A stretch of DNA of 64,000 bases from Bradyrhizobium sp. 149 (GCF_023073915.1 NZ_JADPKK010000015.1:1-64000); one strand, 5' to 3'. Positions 17,963-27,079 are shown, counted from the first letter of the stretch. Numbers and translations: made by a program. Notes: generated by a model from the letters alone, not told the origin.

Positions 17963-18846
17963 TTGATGCCTCCCACCGATCGTGCCAGCCGCGGGTCCAG
18001 CATGTCGCGCAGACCATCACCGAGCCGGTTAATGCCAAGCACCGTCAGTGCGATGCAGATGCCAGGAAACAGCATCAGGCCTGGCCGTACCTGGAAATAC
18101 AGCCGCGCATCGGACATCATGTTGCCCCAGCTCGGGATCTCGTCGGGCATGCCGATGCCAAGGAAAGACAGCGACGCTTCGATCAGGATTGCGGATGAGG
18201 CGATATAGGTCGCCTGCACGATCAGCGGCGCCAGGATGTTCGGAACGATATGCCGGGCCATCAACACCGGCAACCGCGTTCCCATGCTGACCGCAGCCTC
18301 AACATAGGCCTCCTCGCGCACGGTCAACACCACGCTGCGCACCATGCGCGCGACGCGCGGGATTTCCGGAATCGCGATAGCGACGCAGATCGTCGTGATG
18401 GAAGGACCGAGCCCGCCGATCAGCGCGATGGCAAGCAAGATGGCCGGGATCGCCATCATGCCATCCATCATGCGCATCAGCACATTGTCGATCCAGCGCA
18501 CCATCCCGGCGATCAGACCCAGCAGGCTGCCGAGCATAACCGCAATCAGCGTCACCGCCGCGCCGACAATCAGCGACACCTGGCTGCCATAGATCAACCG
18601 GCTCCAGATGTCGCGGCCGAGATTGTCGGTACCGAGCCAGTTGGCCGCACTCGGCGGCCGCAGCCGAAGTCGCGGTTTGATGGCTGCGGGGTCGACCGTC
18701 CACAGCAGGCTCGCGAAAATCGCCATCAGCGACAGCACAACGAGAATGCAGAGACCGAACAACACCGTGCGGTTGCGCAGTAATTTGCCCGCGACGGCGC
18801 GAAGATTGACCGACGACTTCGGCGAGTTGACCGCGATCACGCTCAT
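17959..18846 (-). CDS. ABC transporter permease, DppC type
   Basis: This 295-residue inner-membrane protein has a long first membrane helix (TVLFGLCILVVLSLMAIFA) preceded by a cytoplasmic N-terminus of about 27 residues. A periplasmic loop with NWLGTDNLGRDIWSRLIYG follows, the OppC_N hallmark. Four or five more helices carry the EAA-type loop region VREEAYVEAAVSMGTR. It pairs with the DppB-type permease whose gene overlaps it by 4 bp (18843-18846). It also overlaps the ATPase gene by 4 bp, so translation of the set is probably coupled. Confidence 0.93.
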   Translation of the reverse strand: MSVIAVNSPKSSVNLRAVAGKLLRNRTVLFGLCILVVLSLMAIFASLLWTVDPAAIKPRLRLRPPSAANWLGTDNLGRDIWSRLIYGSQVSLIVGAAVTLIAVMLGSLLGLIAGMVRWIDNVLMRMMDGMMAIPAILLAIALIGGLGPSITTICVAIAIPEIPRVARMVRSVVLTVREEAYVEAAVSMGTRLPVLMARHIVPNILAPLIVQATYIASSAILIEASLSFLGIGMPDEIPSWGNMMSDARLYFQVRPGLMLFPGICIALTVLGINRLGDGLRDMLDPRLARSVGGIK

Positions 18847-19793
18847 TGCTGGCTGATCCTTGGATCGAAGAAAGTGTAACTGAGATCAACCAGCAGATTG
18901 ATCGCCACATAAGCGCCGCCGAACACGATGATGACGCCCTGGATCACCGGATAGTCGCGTGCCAGCACCGAATCCACGGTGAGACGGCCGAGGCCCGGCA
19001 GGTTGAACACGCTTTCGGTGACCACGACACCGCCGATCAGGAGGGCGATGCCGATGCCGACAATTGAGACAATCGGCACCGCCGCATTACGCAGGGCGTG
19101 CTTAAACACCACGATCCGCTCCGGCAGCCCCTTGGCTCGCGCGGTGCGAACAAAGTCCTCCGATAGCACTTCGAGCATGCTGGTGCGGGCCACGCGTGCA
19201 ATCAGCGCGATGTAAACGAGGCTGAGCGTCAATGTTGGTAAAGTGAGATGCCATAGAAAAAGGCCAAGCCCGTCGCTCAAGGGCACATAGCCCTGCACGG
19301 GAAACAGCCTGAACTGCATCGACAGCAGATAGATCCAGAAATAGCCGATGGCGAAGGTCGGCACGGCGAAGCCGGTTACCGACGTCCACATGGCGAAGCG
19401 GTCGAGCCAGCCGCCACGGCGCCATGCCGCAAGCACCCCGATCGGTACACCGACGAGCACGGAGAACACGATCGTGGTGATGGAGACCGCGACCGTCGGG
19501 CCGACACGCTGCGCGATCAGCGCAGTCACCGGCTGGCCCGACACGATGGAGGTGCCGAGGTCGCCATGCAGCATGCGCCATAGCCAGTTCAGAAACTGCA
19601 TGGCCAGTGGCTGATCGAGGCCGAGACGGGCTCGAATGGCAGCAATCGCCGCGGCATCGGCATTGTCGCCGGCAAGCTGCGCCACCGGATCGCCGGAGGC
19701 GAACCGCAGCAGCATAAACGCGATCAACGCCACCACTCCCAGCACGGGAATGACCGAGACCGATCGCTTCAGGAGGACGCCAGTGATTGCCAT
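18843..19793 (-). CDS. ABC transporter permease, DppB type
   Basis: This 316-residue inner-membrane protein of the DppB/OppB family has about six helices. The N-terminal [20 protein letters not shown] and the soluble [19 protein letters not shown] are typical. The permease loop segment near residues 215-240 reads [17 protein letters not shown], the ATPase contact site. It forms the channel together with the DppC-type partner. Its gene starts 3 bp after the binding-protein gene ends. Order on the minus strand is binding protein, DppB, DppC, fused ATPase, then amine oxidase. Confidence 0.93.
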   Translation of the reverse strand: MAITGVLLKRSVSVIPVLGVVALIAFMLLRFASGDPVAQLAGDNADAAAIAAIRARLGLDQPLAMQFLNWLWRMLHGDLGTSIVSGQPVTALIAQRVGPTVAVSITTIVFSVLVGVPIGVLAAWRRGGWLDRFAMWTSVTGFAVPTFAIGYFWIYLLSMQFRLFPVQGYVPLSDGLGLFLWHLTLPTLTLSLVYIALIARVARTSMLEVLSEDFVRTARAKGLPERIVVFKHALRNAAVPIVSIVGIGIALLIGGVVVTESVFNLPGLGRLTVDSVLARDYPVIQGVIIVFGGAYVAINLLVDLSYTFFDPRISQQ

Positions 19794-19796
19794 AGC

Positions 19797-21389
19797 TCAG
19801 GCCGTCTTCTCGACGTTCCAGAACAACGGAGCCGGCGCAGTGACGATGCCCTTGAGCGCCTTGCTGTGCGACAGCGGTTGCTTGAACTGGCCGCCAGGAA
19901 TATGGGTCATCACCTCATAGGCGCGCTTCTGGATCGCTTCGGCCACCGTCTTCTGTGCAGCGGCATCGGATTCCAGCGCGAACGTGTTGCGCAGGCTTTC
20001 GATCTCGGTGTCTTCCGGCCAGCCGAAGAAGCCCCCACTCTTGCCGCGGGTATCGAGCACGGTGCTGGCCAGCGGATTCATGAGCTCGGTGGTGGTGGTG
20101 ACCCAGTGGGTCATCGACCAGCCGCCATTGGCGGTGGAATCCTGCTTGACGCGGCGCGCCAGCAGCGAACCCCAATCCATGGTCTGCACCTCGACATTCA
20201 TGCCGATGGCGCGCAGTTTTTGCGCGGTGACGGTGCTGGAGCCGGACAGCAACGGCGAGTCGGTGGCCTGCAGCATCACCACCTTTTCGCCCTTGTAGCC
20301 CCCCTTCTTGAGCAGATCCTTGGCGCGGGCGATGTCCGGCTTGGTGTTCCAGCCGACTTCGCTGGCGAGCGGCGTGGTGACGCCGAACATCGCTGCGGAG
20401 GCCTGATAGTAGTCGGGATTGCCAACTTGTGCGTCGAGCCAATCGGCTTGATCGCTCGCATACATCACGGCCTGACGGATTTCCTGCTTGTTGAACGGCT
20501 CGGTCAGCCAATTCATGCGCACCACCGACATGAAGCCGAGCGGATTGTAATCGGCGACGGTCACATCGTTGGCTGCAATCAGCGACGGCAGCATGTCGTG
20601 CGGCGCCGCTTCGAGGAAGTCGATCTCCTTGTTGATCAGCGCATTGGCTGCCGTCTGGAAGTCCGGCATGCTGATCCACTCATAGCGGTCGATCTTGACG
20701 ATCTTGCCGCCGGCCAGCCCGTCCGACGGCTCGTCGCGCGAGACGTAATCCGGATTGCGCTCATAGATGGCGCGGCTGCCCGGCCGGAATTCGGAGGCGA
20801 CAAAGCGAAATGGGCCGGAGCCGACAAATTCCATCACCGGCTGCTCGGGCGGCTGCGCGGCCAGACGCGCCGGCATGATGAACGGCATGATGCTCGAGGG
20901 CTTGGCGAGCGTCTGCAGCACCTGGCCGTAGGGCGATTTCAGAACGAGCTGGAACGTACGCTCGTCCACCGGCTTGAGCTCGGCGACGAACGTCATCATC
21001 CGCGCGCCCATGGTGTCGCGCTTGGCCCAGCGCTGCAACGACGGGATGACATCGGCCGATGTCACCGGTGCGCCGTCGTGAAACTTGAGGCCGGAGCGCA
21101 GCTTGAACGTATAGGTCAGCTTGTCCGCCGACACCTCATAGGCGTCCACCATCTGCGGACGGACCTGAAATTTCGAGTCCGTGGAGAACAGCGTGTCGTA
21201 GATGTTGAGGCCGTGATTGCGGCCGGTCCAGGCGGTGTTGATGACCGGATCGGTCGCACGCAACGGCGCGTGCATCACCGCGCGGATGACCTTGCCGGAC
21301 TGAGCACGCGCGATGCGCGGCATCATGCCGGCAGCGAAACCGGCGGCACCAGCCTTGAGCAACGAGCGACGGCTGAAATCATTGAACAT
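19797..21389 (-). CDS. ABC solute-binding protein, peptide family 5
   Basis: This 530-residue periplasmic protein is of the DppA/OppA class (SBP_bac_5). It begins with a twin-arginine type signal (SRRSLLKAGAAGFAAG, about residues 6-21) ending near ARAQSG, suggesting export through Tat. The family motif region with KLTYTFKLRSGLKFHDGAPV is clear (about residues 89-108), followed by TSADVIPSLQRW. The length is normal. It captures the substrate for the permeases and fused ATPase encoded just downstream. Relatives bind dipeptides, opines or oligopeptides. Linkage to a NylB-like hydrolase and an amine oxidase points to a substrate with an amide bond and a free amine, but the binding pocket cannot be read by eye. 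Confidence 0.92.
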   Translation of the reverse strand: MFNDFSRRSLLKAGAAGFAAGMMPRIARAQSGKVIRAVMHAPLRATDPVINTAWTGRNHGLNIYDTLFSTDSKFQVRPQMVDAYEVSADKLTYTFKLRSGLKFHDGAPVTSADVIPSLQRWAKRDTMGARMMTFVAELKPVDERTFQLVLKSPYGQVLQTLAKPSSIMPFIMPARLAAQPPEQPVMEFVGSGPFRFVASEFRPGSRAIYERNPDYVSRDEPSDGLAGGKIVKIDRYEWISMPDFQTAANALINKEIDFLEAAPHDMLPSLIAANDVTVADYNPLGFMSVVRMNWLTEPFNKQEIRQAVMYASDQADWLDAQVGNPDYYQASAAMFGVTTPLASEVGWNTKPDIARAKDLLKKGGYKGEKVVMLQATDSPLLSGSSTVTAQKLRAIGMNVEVQTMDWGSLLARRVKQDSTANGGWSMTHWVTTTTELMNPLASTVLDTRGKSGGFFGWPEDTEIESLRNTFALESDAAAQKTVAEAIQKRAYEVMTHIPGGQFKQPLSHSKALKGIVTAPAPLFWNVEKTA

Positions 21390-21441
21390 GACGGTCTCCG
21401 GGCAATGGGAATGAACATCGATAAAGACGATAACGGTGCAG

Positions 21442-22635
21442 CTATCCGGCCAGATGCGCGCCGATGGCCCTGAAGGCCGCGAGCCAGCGGTGATCGATCG
21501 CGATATCCATCGGGCTCGGCTGCGCGGCGACCTTGACGATCACGGTGTCTGTCGATGGGTCGACATGGATCCACTGCCCATGGATGCCCACTGCTGCGAG
21601 ATCGTTGCGCGCGGGATCAATCGTGTACCAGCACGCGCGATAGCGACCATTTGGGAAAACGAAGGCGAGATCGCCGTTCTTCCAGGCCTGCTCGTCTCCA
21701 TTGCGATGGATGTCATCGATCCATACGCCCGGCACCACCTGCGTGCCATTGGCAATGCCGCGCTGGCGGATCATCTCGCCGAACCGCGCGAGATCGCGCA
21801 CCGTAGCGCAGATGCCTCCCGCAGAGCGTGACGCGCCATGGGTGTCGAGCGTGATATAGGCGTCGTCACCGGCCCCCATCGGCGCCCAGATATGCTCCGA
21901 CAGGATCTGCGCATAGGGCTTGCCGCAGGCCTTCTCATAGACCCAGCCGAGCATGTCCGTATTGGTAGAGACGTAATGGAAGACCTTGCCATGCGGACCG
22001 CCATTCGGCCGCAGCGTGGCGAGGAAGCTGCGCTGGTCGCCCTGCGCCGTGCCGTTCGGCAGCACGTCCCAGCCATTGCACAGCCGATACTTGACCACGT
22101 CGCCTTCCGGATCGTCGTAATCCTCGTCAAACTTGATGGCGACCGTCATGTCGAGCAGATCGCGGACCGTGCAGCCACCATAAACCGACGACGCGACTTC
22201 AGGGACGTAATGCGTCACCGGCTTGTCAGGATCGAGCAGCCCGCGCCCGACCAGGACGCCACCGAGCGTCCCGCAAATCGATTTGCTCACCGAGCATATC
22301 AGATGCGGCGTGCGTGGGGTCATGCCCTCGCCGTACCATTCGCTGACGATCTCGCCGCGATGCAGCATGATGAGGCCATCGGCATAAGTTTCGGCCAGTG
22401 TCGCCGCGAGCGTCGTTGAGACGCCCTCGCCATACTTGAATGTCAGGGCGCCGAGATCGCGAAATGCCGTCTCGAGCGGGGTCGGCGCCGCGCCGCGCCG
22501 AATGTCGGCGGTCGGCAGCACCTGGCGGACATTGCGAAAACTCCACTGGCTGTAGGGATATTTGCGCCAATTGAAGCGGGTTACGAGCGCCTCGGCAGAA
22601 GGCGGAGCGCCTTTCATGACATCACTTGGCTTCAT
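21442..22635 (-). CDS. NylB-like serine hydrolase (beta-lactamase fold)
   Basis: This 397-residue protein has the class C beta-lactamase/DD-peptidase fold. From memory it aligns along most of its length with 6-aminohexanoate-dimer hydrolase NylB. SVSKS carries the nucleophile Ser115 and Lys118 (NylB Ser112/Lys115). Tyr173 in DEDYDDPEG matches NylB Tyr170, and Tyr221 in FHYVSTNTDMLGW matches Tyr215. Shared stretches include GMTPRTPHLICSVSKSICGT, VRDLLDM and GIHGQWIHV near the C-terminus. No signal peptide is visible, as in NylB. NylB relatives hydrolyse short amides or carboxylic esters; NylB position 181 corresponds roughly to Arg184 here, so the preferred substrate probably differs. The start is the ATG at 22635 (MKPSDVMKG). 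It is the first gene of the transporter/amine oxidase operon, facing the AraC regulator. Confidence 0.82.
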   Translation of the reverse strand: MKPSDVMKGAPPSAEALVTRFNWRKYPYSQWSFRNVRQVLPTADIRRGAAPTPLETAFRDLGALTFKYGEGVSTTLAATLAETYADGLIMLHRGEIVSEWYGEGMTPRTPHLICSVSKSICGTLGGVLVGRGLLDPDKPVTHYVPEVASSVYGGCTVRDLLDMTVAIKFDEDYDDPEGDVVKYRLCNGWDVLPNGTAQGDQRSFLATLRPNGGPHGKVFHYVSTNTDMLGWVYEKACGKPYAQILSEHIWAPMGAGDDAYITLDTHGASRSAGGICATVRDLARFGEMIRQRGIANGTQVVPGVWIDDIHRNGDEQAWKNGDLAFVFPNGRYRACWYTIDPARNDLAAVGIHGQWIHVDPSTDTVIVKVAAQPSPMDIAIDHRWLAAFRAIGAHLAG

Positions 22636-22775
22636 CGCGACCTCGCAGAACCATTTCCATGTCCGGCGTCGGCACTGACACCGGACACGCAATCATCGGC
22701 GAGCCAGCGGATTGACCGTTATCAAAAATCGGCAATTTTTCGACGCGGACCGACTAGGGCGCGCTGGCATATCGC

Positions 22776-23840
22776 TTGCAAAATGAAGCCCGGAAGTTTC
22801 ACTATCAGTCCGGCGCGGCGCTCACAGCCGCCATCCGGGAGGCCTGCATGACGCTAAACGCCTCGGATCATTGGTTGTTTGCCGCATCGAGCGACGACGT
22901 CGATGCGCATTGCAACAATCTTGGGCGCTGGCGGCTTGACTATGATCAGATCAGTGCCGGCGCTTTTCGCGGCAGCTTCACGGAGCTGCGGCTGCCGGGT
23001 ATCCAGGTCTTCCGGGAAACCACCAGCCAGCGCGTGCGCCAATACGGGCATCTGGGTATCGACAGTTTCGGCATCGCACTCCCCTGGCGCGCCGGCGACA
23101 TCAACTTTAACGGCACCTGCATGTCATCCGGCAATGTCATTGCCTGCTTCGACGCCGAAGTCGACATGTGCACGCCACCCGAATTCGAACTTCGTGGCGT
23201 CGTGATGGATGCGCGGTTGCTGGAAGACACGTTACACGATCTGCAGATCGAACTGCCTGACGGCATCTGGCATCAGTTGCGCGAGTTGCGCACGGATCCG
23301 GGCACCGCACAGCGCCTGCGTCTGTTGCTGGGATATGTGCAGGAGATCATCGACGATAACCCGACGATCCTCGACAATACCGCAGCGCGGCAGCAGCTCG
23401 AGGATAACCTGCTCACCGAAGTCATTGATCTGCTGCCGAGCCTGGAGCCGTGCGACGATCTCCGCGGCGGTAGTGCCCGCAAGCGGCTCGTGGATCGCGC
23501 CTGTGCCCTGATGCTGTCCACACCTGAGCAGCCGATGACCATTCTCGACATCTGCAAAGGCGTAGGCGCAAGTCGCCGCAAGCTGAACTACTGTTTCCAG
23601 GATGTGCTTGGAAGCAACCCGATCCACTATCTGCGTGCCGTACGCCTCAATCGTGTCCGACGCGAACTCAAGCAATGTGTCGATGAACGGATCGGTGTCT
23701 ATGATGTCGCGGTCAAATGGGGGTTCTGGCATTTCAGCCAGTTCTCCCACGACTACAAACGGCACTTTACCGAGCTGCCCTCGGAAACGTTGCGGCGCAC
23801 GCGGCTTGACCTGCGTCTTAGCGATGATCGCACGAGCTAA
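22776..23840 (+). CDS. AraC-family regulator, EutR-like
   Basis: This 354-residue protein has an N-terminal sensing domain with DVDAHCNNLGRWRLDYDQ and FRETTSQRVRQYG, a pattern I associate with EutR-like ethanolamine regulators and their relatives. The C-terminal AraC domain spans about residues 230-345. Its two helix-turn-helix units show ILDICKGVGASRRKLNYCFQ with NPIHYLRAVRLNRVRREL, and then VYDVAVKWGFWHFSQFSHDY. Translation from the TTG at 22776 keeps the full sensing domain; an ATG at 22848 is the alternative. The gene is divergent from the hydrolase/ABC/amine oxidase operon with about 140 bp between, so it is the probable regulator of that operon. Confidence 0.85.
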   Translation: MQNEARKFHYQSGAALTAAIREACMTLNASDHWLFAASSDDVDAHCNNLGRWRLDYDQISAGAFRGSFTELRLPGIQVFRETTSQRVRQYGHLGIDSFGIALPWRAGDINFNGTCMSSGNVIACFDAEVDMCTPPEFELRGVVMDARLLEDTLHDLQIELPDGIWHQLRELRTDPGTAQRLRLLLGYVQEIIDDNPTILDNTAARQQLEDNLLTEVIDLLPSLEPCDDLRGGSARKRLVDRACALMLSTPEQPMTILDICKGVGASRRKLNYCFQDVLGSNPIHYLRAVRLNRVRRELKQCVDERIGVYDVAVKWGFWHFSQFSHDYKRHFTELPSETLRRTRLDLRLSDDRTS

Positions 23841-24062
23841 ACCAATGTCCGCTTTGCGCCAGAAGCGGCCAGTCGCACGATCTAGTAATGGCGAGGCCTG
23901 CTTTTCACTCAGAAGCGCAACCTCGCGCCACTCGATGAGCCTGAACACGCGCATCGTTACCGTTACGGACACGCGCATCGAACGCATCTTGCGTCGTGCC
24001 GGATGGGTCCTACGCCGAACCGGCCAACCACGAAGATTCGGCAACACCCAGGCAGTTGCTGG

Positions 24063-24602
24063 TTACCTCGAGGTGTCGGTCGAATCCTTCATCACGGCGG
24101 CGACAAGTTCATGGTCCCAAATGCGACCATAGTCCGGCCCGGTGACGGCACGAAGCTCGGCTCGCCCGTTATCAGCTTCGAGGGTCTTTACGAGCTCGGC
24201 GCGGTGTGTCAGCAAGCCATGTTGTAGGTTGATGCCTGACAGAGCCGCGGGAAGCTGCCGCAAATAAGACGTTGGCGCTCCGACCAAGTTACACAACTGG
24301 CCAAAGCTCCAATGAGTCGGCGCCACCGGCGCGGCACGCCCGGGGATCATCAAGGCCAACCGCTCGGAATTGTTGCTGTTGGCCTCCACCCGGATAGCCC
24401 GGCTTTCCACCGTCCGCGCCTCCGCCCGCTCGGCGCGACCGCGCACCGCGTCGTAGGGGTCTGGCAGGTTCAAATAGCGTTCGTCATCGGGCCGCAAAAA
24501 CCATTCCGACGACACGCGGCCAATCCGCTGGCCGCGCGATACATCCACGCGAAACCCGCCGGAAGCAGATTGTTCGTCTTGCGATAAAGTCATCACGTTC
24601 AT
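24063..24602 (-). CDS. DUF932/DUF945-like plasmid-type protein, truncated
   Basis: This 179-residue protein starts after a good ribosome-binding site (AGGAGAAACGACC). It matches the N-terminal part of DUF932-type proteins that travel with conjugative plasmids and integrative elements of Rhizobiales. Recognisable parts are HWSFGQLCNLVGAPTSYLRQ (about residues 95-114) and VTGPDYGRIWDHELVAAVM near the C-terminus. Family members run to several hundred residues, so the gene is cut short at 24063, where the reading continues into unrelated sequence. It lies next to a broken DUF736 gene, another marker of the same kind of element. This suggests the remains of a conjugative element inside the island. 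Confidence 0.7.
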   Translation of the reverse strand: MNVMTLSQDEQSASGGFRVDVSRGQRIGRVSSEWFLRPDDERYLNLPDPYDAVRGRAERAEARTVESRAIRVEANSNNSERLALMIPGRAAPVAPTHWSFGQLCNLVGAPTSYLRQLPAALSGINLQHGLLTHRAELVKTLEADNGRAELRAVTGPDYGRIWDHELVAAVMKDSTDTSR

Positions 24603-24932
24603 GGTCGTTTCTCCTATGGGCTGAGGTTGAAGCGCAGCGCTGCGCTGCAACCCTGCCCGTCGGCGAGACCTGGGGTAGCAAGGGCAAGGGCGGCCGAAGC
24701 GGAGGGGGATCACCCGCCTGACAAGGGCGCGCTTGATAAGCGCGCGTCTGCACGCGCCCTGACGACCGTGGTCGTCAAGAAAATCCAAGGCGCGGAAGAC
24801 CGGGGATACCGCTCCGTCCGGCACCGTCAGGTGCTTCACCCTTGCCCGCGCGAGGGCGGAGCCCTTAGCGATTCACTTCCAAAAAGCAAAGCTCTTCCTG
24901 CTTTCCTGCAAGTCGGCAATAAAACGCAAAAA
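24603..24932. other. Intergenic, no gene recognised
   Basis: The leader region of the DUF932-like gene contains GC-rich inverted repeats, for example GGGCGCG near 24726 with CGCGCCC near 24755. No gene-like frame is seen. Confidence 0.4.
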
Positions 24933-24956
24933 GCCCCGCCTCCGAAGAGGCGGGGC
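24933..24956 (-). terminator. Rho-independent terminator (minus strand)
   Basis: GCCCCGCCT and AGGCGGGGC form a perfect 9-bp stem around CCGAAG. Read on the minus strand it is followed by TTTTTGCGTTTT. It sits 16 bp after the original stop of the DUF736 gene, so it terminates that transcript. Confidence 0.85.
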
Positions 24957-24972
24957 GGATGATCCGGATGGA

Positions 24973-25283
24973 TCAGTCGCCGTTGCGGCGGGACCAGATC
25001 AGGGTGAAGCCCTCGTCGCCCTCGACTTCACCAGCGAAGCGTAGATCGGCGCCGGGAAGCTCGGATCATCAAGTTTGACCGAGAGGTATTCGCGTTCGGT
25101 CTCGCGGGCGGTCTTCTTCCACGCGGCACCGAATTCGGTGGTGCCAGCGAAGATGCGAAAGTCGGGCGCCTTGTCGTTGTCTTTCTCGGACGGGGCGAAC
25201 CTTGCCTTGATGTTGAGCGTCAGCGTCTTGATCGAGCCGACGTAGCCATTGTCCAAAGCGGTGAAGGTGCCGATGGTAGCCAT
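24973..25283 (-). pseudogene. DUF736 protein, C-terminal frameshift
   Basis: DUF736 proteins are about 100 residues long and are carried by conjugative plasmids and integrative elements of Rhizobiales; their function is unknown. Here the family start [20 protein letters not shown] and [13 protein letters not shown] are intact. After APIYAS near 25035 the frame shifts, giving an abnormal end [10 protein letters not shown]. The expected ending ([19 protein letters not shown]) is present in the next frame and stops at 24973. One base change restores it. A strong terminator follows. The gene has a good leader and may still make an altered protein. Confidence 0.8.
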
Positions 25284-25399
25284 GGTAATCTCCGTTGGTT
25301 GCTCGGGCCGCGCCCATCGCGGCCTCGATGGCGATCCTTGGCCCGGGGAGCGATCGGCCCGCAGCCGTCAGGCCCGCAGCGCAGCGGAGGACGGCGTCA

Positions 25400-25460
25400 G
25401 CCTGCTTTTTTGTTTTCCGCGAGGAATGCCGCTCCTCTGCGGCAGGGGAAAAAAGCAGGC
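25400..25460. repeat. Long-armed inverted repeat upstream of DUF736
   Basis: GCCTGCTTTTTT (25400-25411) and AAAAAAGCAGGC (25449-25460) are perfect 12-bp arms. Inside lies a second hairpin, GCCGC-N6-GCGGC (about 25429-25444). Because of the T-rich arm it could act as a bidirectional terminator or encode a small structured RNA. It lies more than 100 bp before the DUF736 start. Confidence 0.55.
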
Positions 25461-26262
25461 GTAGCCGTTGCGGGAAGGCGATCGAGGCTCTTGCCGTCCC
25501 TCGGGCCTGATCAGCCCATTCGAGGTTGCGTTGGACGCTGCCCGTGAACGAACTGACGGGGACCACCATGGCTGCCGGCATTCAAGCAGCACAAGGACGT
25601 GGCTTGATCGGTCGAACGCACGCTGACATCTGCGCATCAACGGCGGCAAAGACGCGCCAAAGGGAACGATGAGCGATCAGTTTCGTATGCTGTCGTGACA
25701 CATCGGAGCGCACCTGGAAGGAATTCCCGCGGAAAGACCATCCGAACGATGTCGTTATTCGTTGATCAAGGACGACCGCCTAATCGGCCGCGAAATATTG
25801 GATGATCGCGAGCGCCGTATTGAAACTGAAAACCAGTGCTATAAAGGGCTCGTGCGGGATCTCGGAAGGCTGGCCTCTCGCCGGGTTCGAGGCTTGACCT
25901 ATATCGATTTCCTTACCCCGGTGCCGTCGGCAATTTACCACGCTCACGGTGTCCTCGCCAGTCATCGATATCAGGCAAGTGGATGACATCGCGAGGCTCG
26001 CGCTTTACGGCTCCCCATCTGTCCCAGAGTGTTTCCCGCATTCGAACCAAACACCGTTTCCGCGACAGATGTTGATTGCTGCAACGCAGCCACAAATCGA
26101 CGCTGCATATGAGGAACTCTTTCCGAATGCATTCCTGAAATGTTTAAAACGCCTACCGTAAGCCGTGAATTAAAGTGTTCCCGATGTTTCTCTGACGCGA
26201 ACTTGCTATGCTCGCTAAAGTCGCAAGTCTAGCCGAACTAGCGTGCTCAACGGGCGTGGCAA
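25461..26262. other. Gene-poor region before the quorum-sensing locus
   Basis: No gene can be firmly supported. A plus-strand frame from about 25762 reads protein-like for some 50 residues (DDRLIGREILDDRERRIETE and onward), and another ends near 26161 with AAYEELFPNAFLKCL. Neither has a convincing start or known family. They may be remnants of mobile-element genes. Confidence 0.4.
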
Positions 26263-26994
26263 ATGGACACATCAGAACGATTCCAGACTATCCTCAGTGC
26301 AATCGCTTCCGCCAGCGGACTGCAGGATCTTTCGGACGTCATCCACACTGTCCGAGCGCCTTTCGGCGTTGCAAACATAGTCTATCACGCCGTTCGGATT
26401 CCACAGGCCGAACAGCCTAACCCGCTTTTGCTCCTGACCTATGATCTAGAATGGGTTCGACGGTACACGGAACGGAACTATTTTCAGATAGATCCGATCG
26501 TACGCTCCGGCAGGCAGGGATTTCTGCCCTTGGATTGGTCGAATGTGGACAAGGAGACACCGATCGCGCGCGGCTTCTTCTCGGAGGCGGACAAGTTTGG
26601 CGTCGGCAGGCAAGGCGTGACCATGCCGATAAGAGGGCCCGCGGGCGAACGCGCCCTGTTTACCGTCACTTCCAATGCCTCGGATGCGGAGTGGTCGAAG
26701 ACGCGCCTCGCTTATATGAGGGAATTCCTGCTCGTCGGCCACTTCTTCCACGATCGAGCCGTTGAGTTGGCCGGCTTCAGGCCTCCCTCGCGGAAGCTCA
26801 ATTTGTCGCCGCGCGAGAAGGAATGCTTGTCGAAGATCGCCCGCGGCGATGTGCCAAAGCGAATCGCGAGCGAACTCAAGCTGTCGACCAACGCCGTCCA
26901 GATTTATCTTCAGAATGCCCGAACTAAACTCGGCTGCTCAAGCGTCGCAGAAGCAGCGGCAAAGGCTCTCTTCCTAGAACTGATCGACGTCTGA
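26263..26994 (+). CDS. LuxR-type AHL-responsive regulator 1
   Basis: This 243-residue protein has the two LuxR domains. The autoinducer-binding domain (about residues 20-165) contains the ligand-contact set: Trp and Tyr in EWVRRYTERNYF, Asp-Pro in IDPIV, and Trp in LDW. The C-terminal helix-turn-helix (about 178-235) shows LSPREKECLSKIARG with the conserved Glu, Leu and Gly, then SELKLSTNAVQIYLQNA. It should bind an acyl-homoserine lactone and then DNA. It lies about 120 bp upstream of the luxI synthase on the same strand, the normal cognate pairing. The ligand cannot be told from sequence. Confidence 0.92.
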   Translation: MDTSERFQTILSAIASASGLQDLSDVIHTVRAPFGVANIVYHAVRIPQAEQPNPLLLLTYDLEWVRRYTERNYFQIDPIVRSGRQGFLPLDWSNVDKETPIARGFFSEADKFGVGRQGVTMPIRGPAGERALFTVTSNASDAEWSKTRLAYMREFLLVGHFFHDRAVELAGFRPPSRKLNLSPREKECLSKIARGDVPKRIASELKLSTNAVQIYLQNARTKLGCSSVAEAAAKALFLELIDV

Positions 26995-27079
26995 CGGCTC
27001 TCCACGCGACTGCCAAACCGCGCATGAGTTGATCCGTTTGTCAACTTGGTAAGTATCCAAATTGAGAGCACTCCCTCCT

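Noticed and set aside
19866..21473. Long plus-strand frame of 535 codons
   Set aside because: It is antisense to the family 5 binding protein and has an Arg/Gly/His-rich shadow composition.
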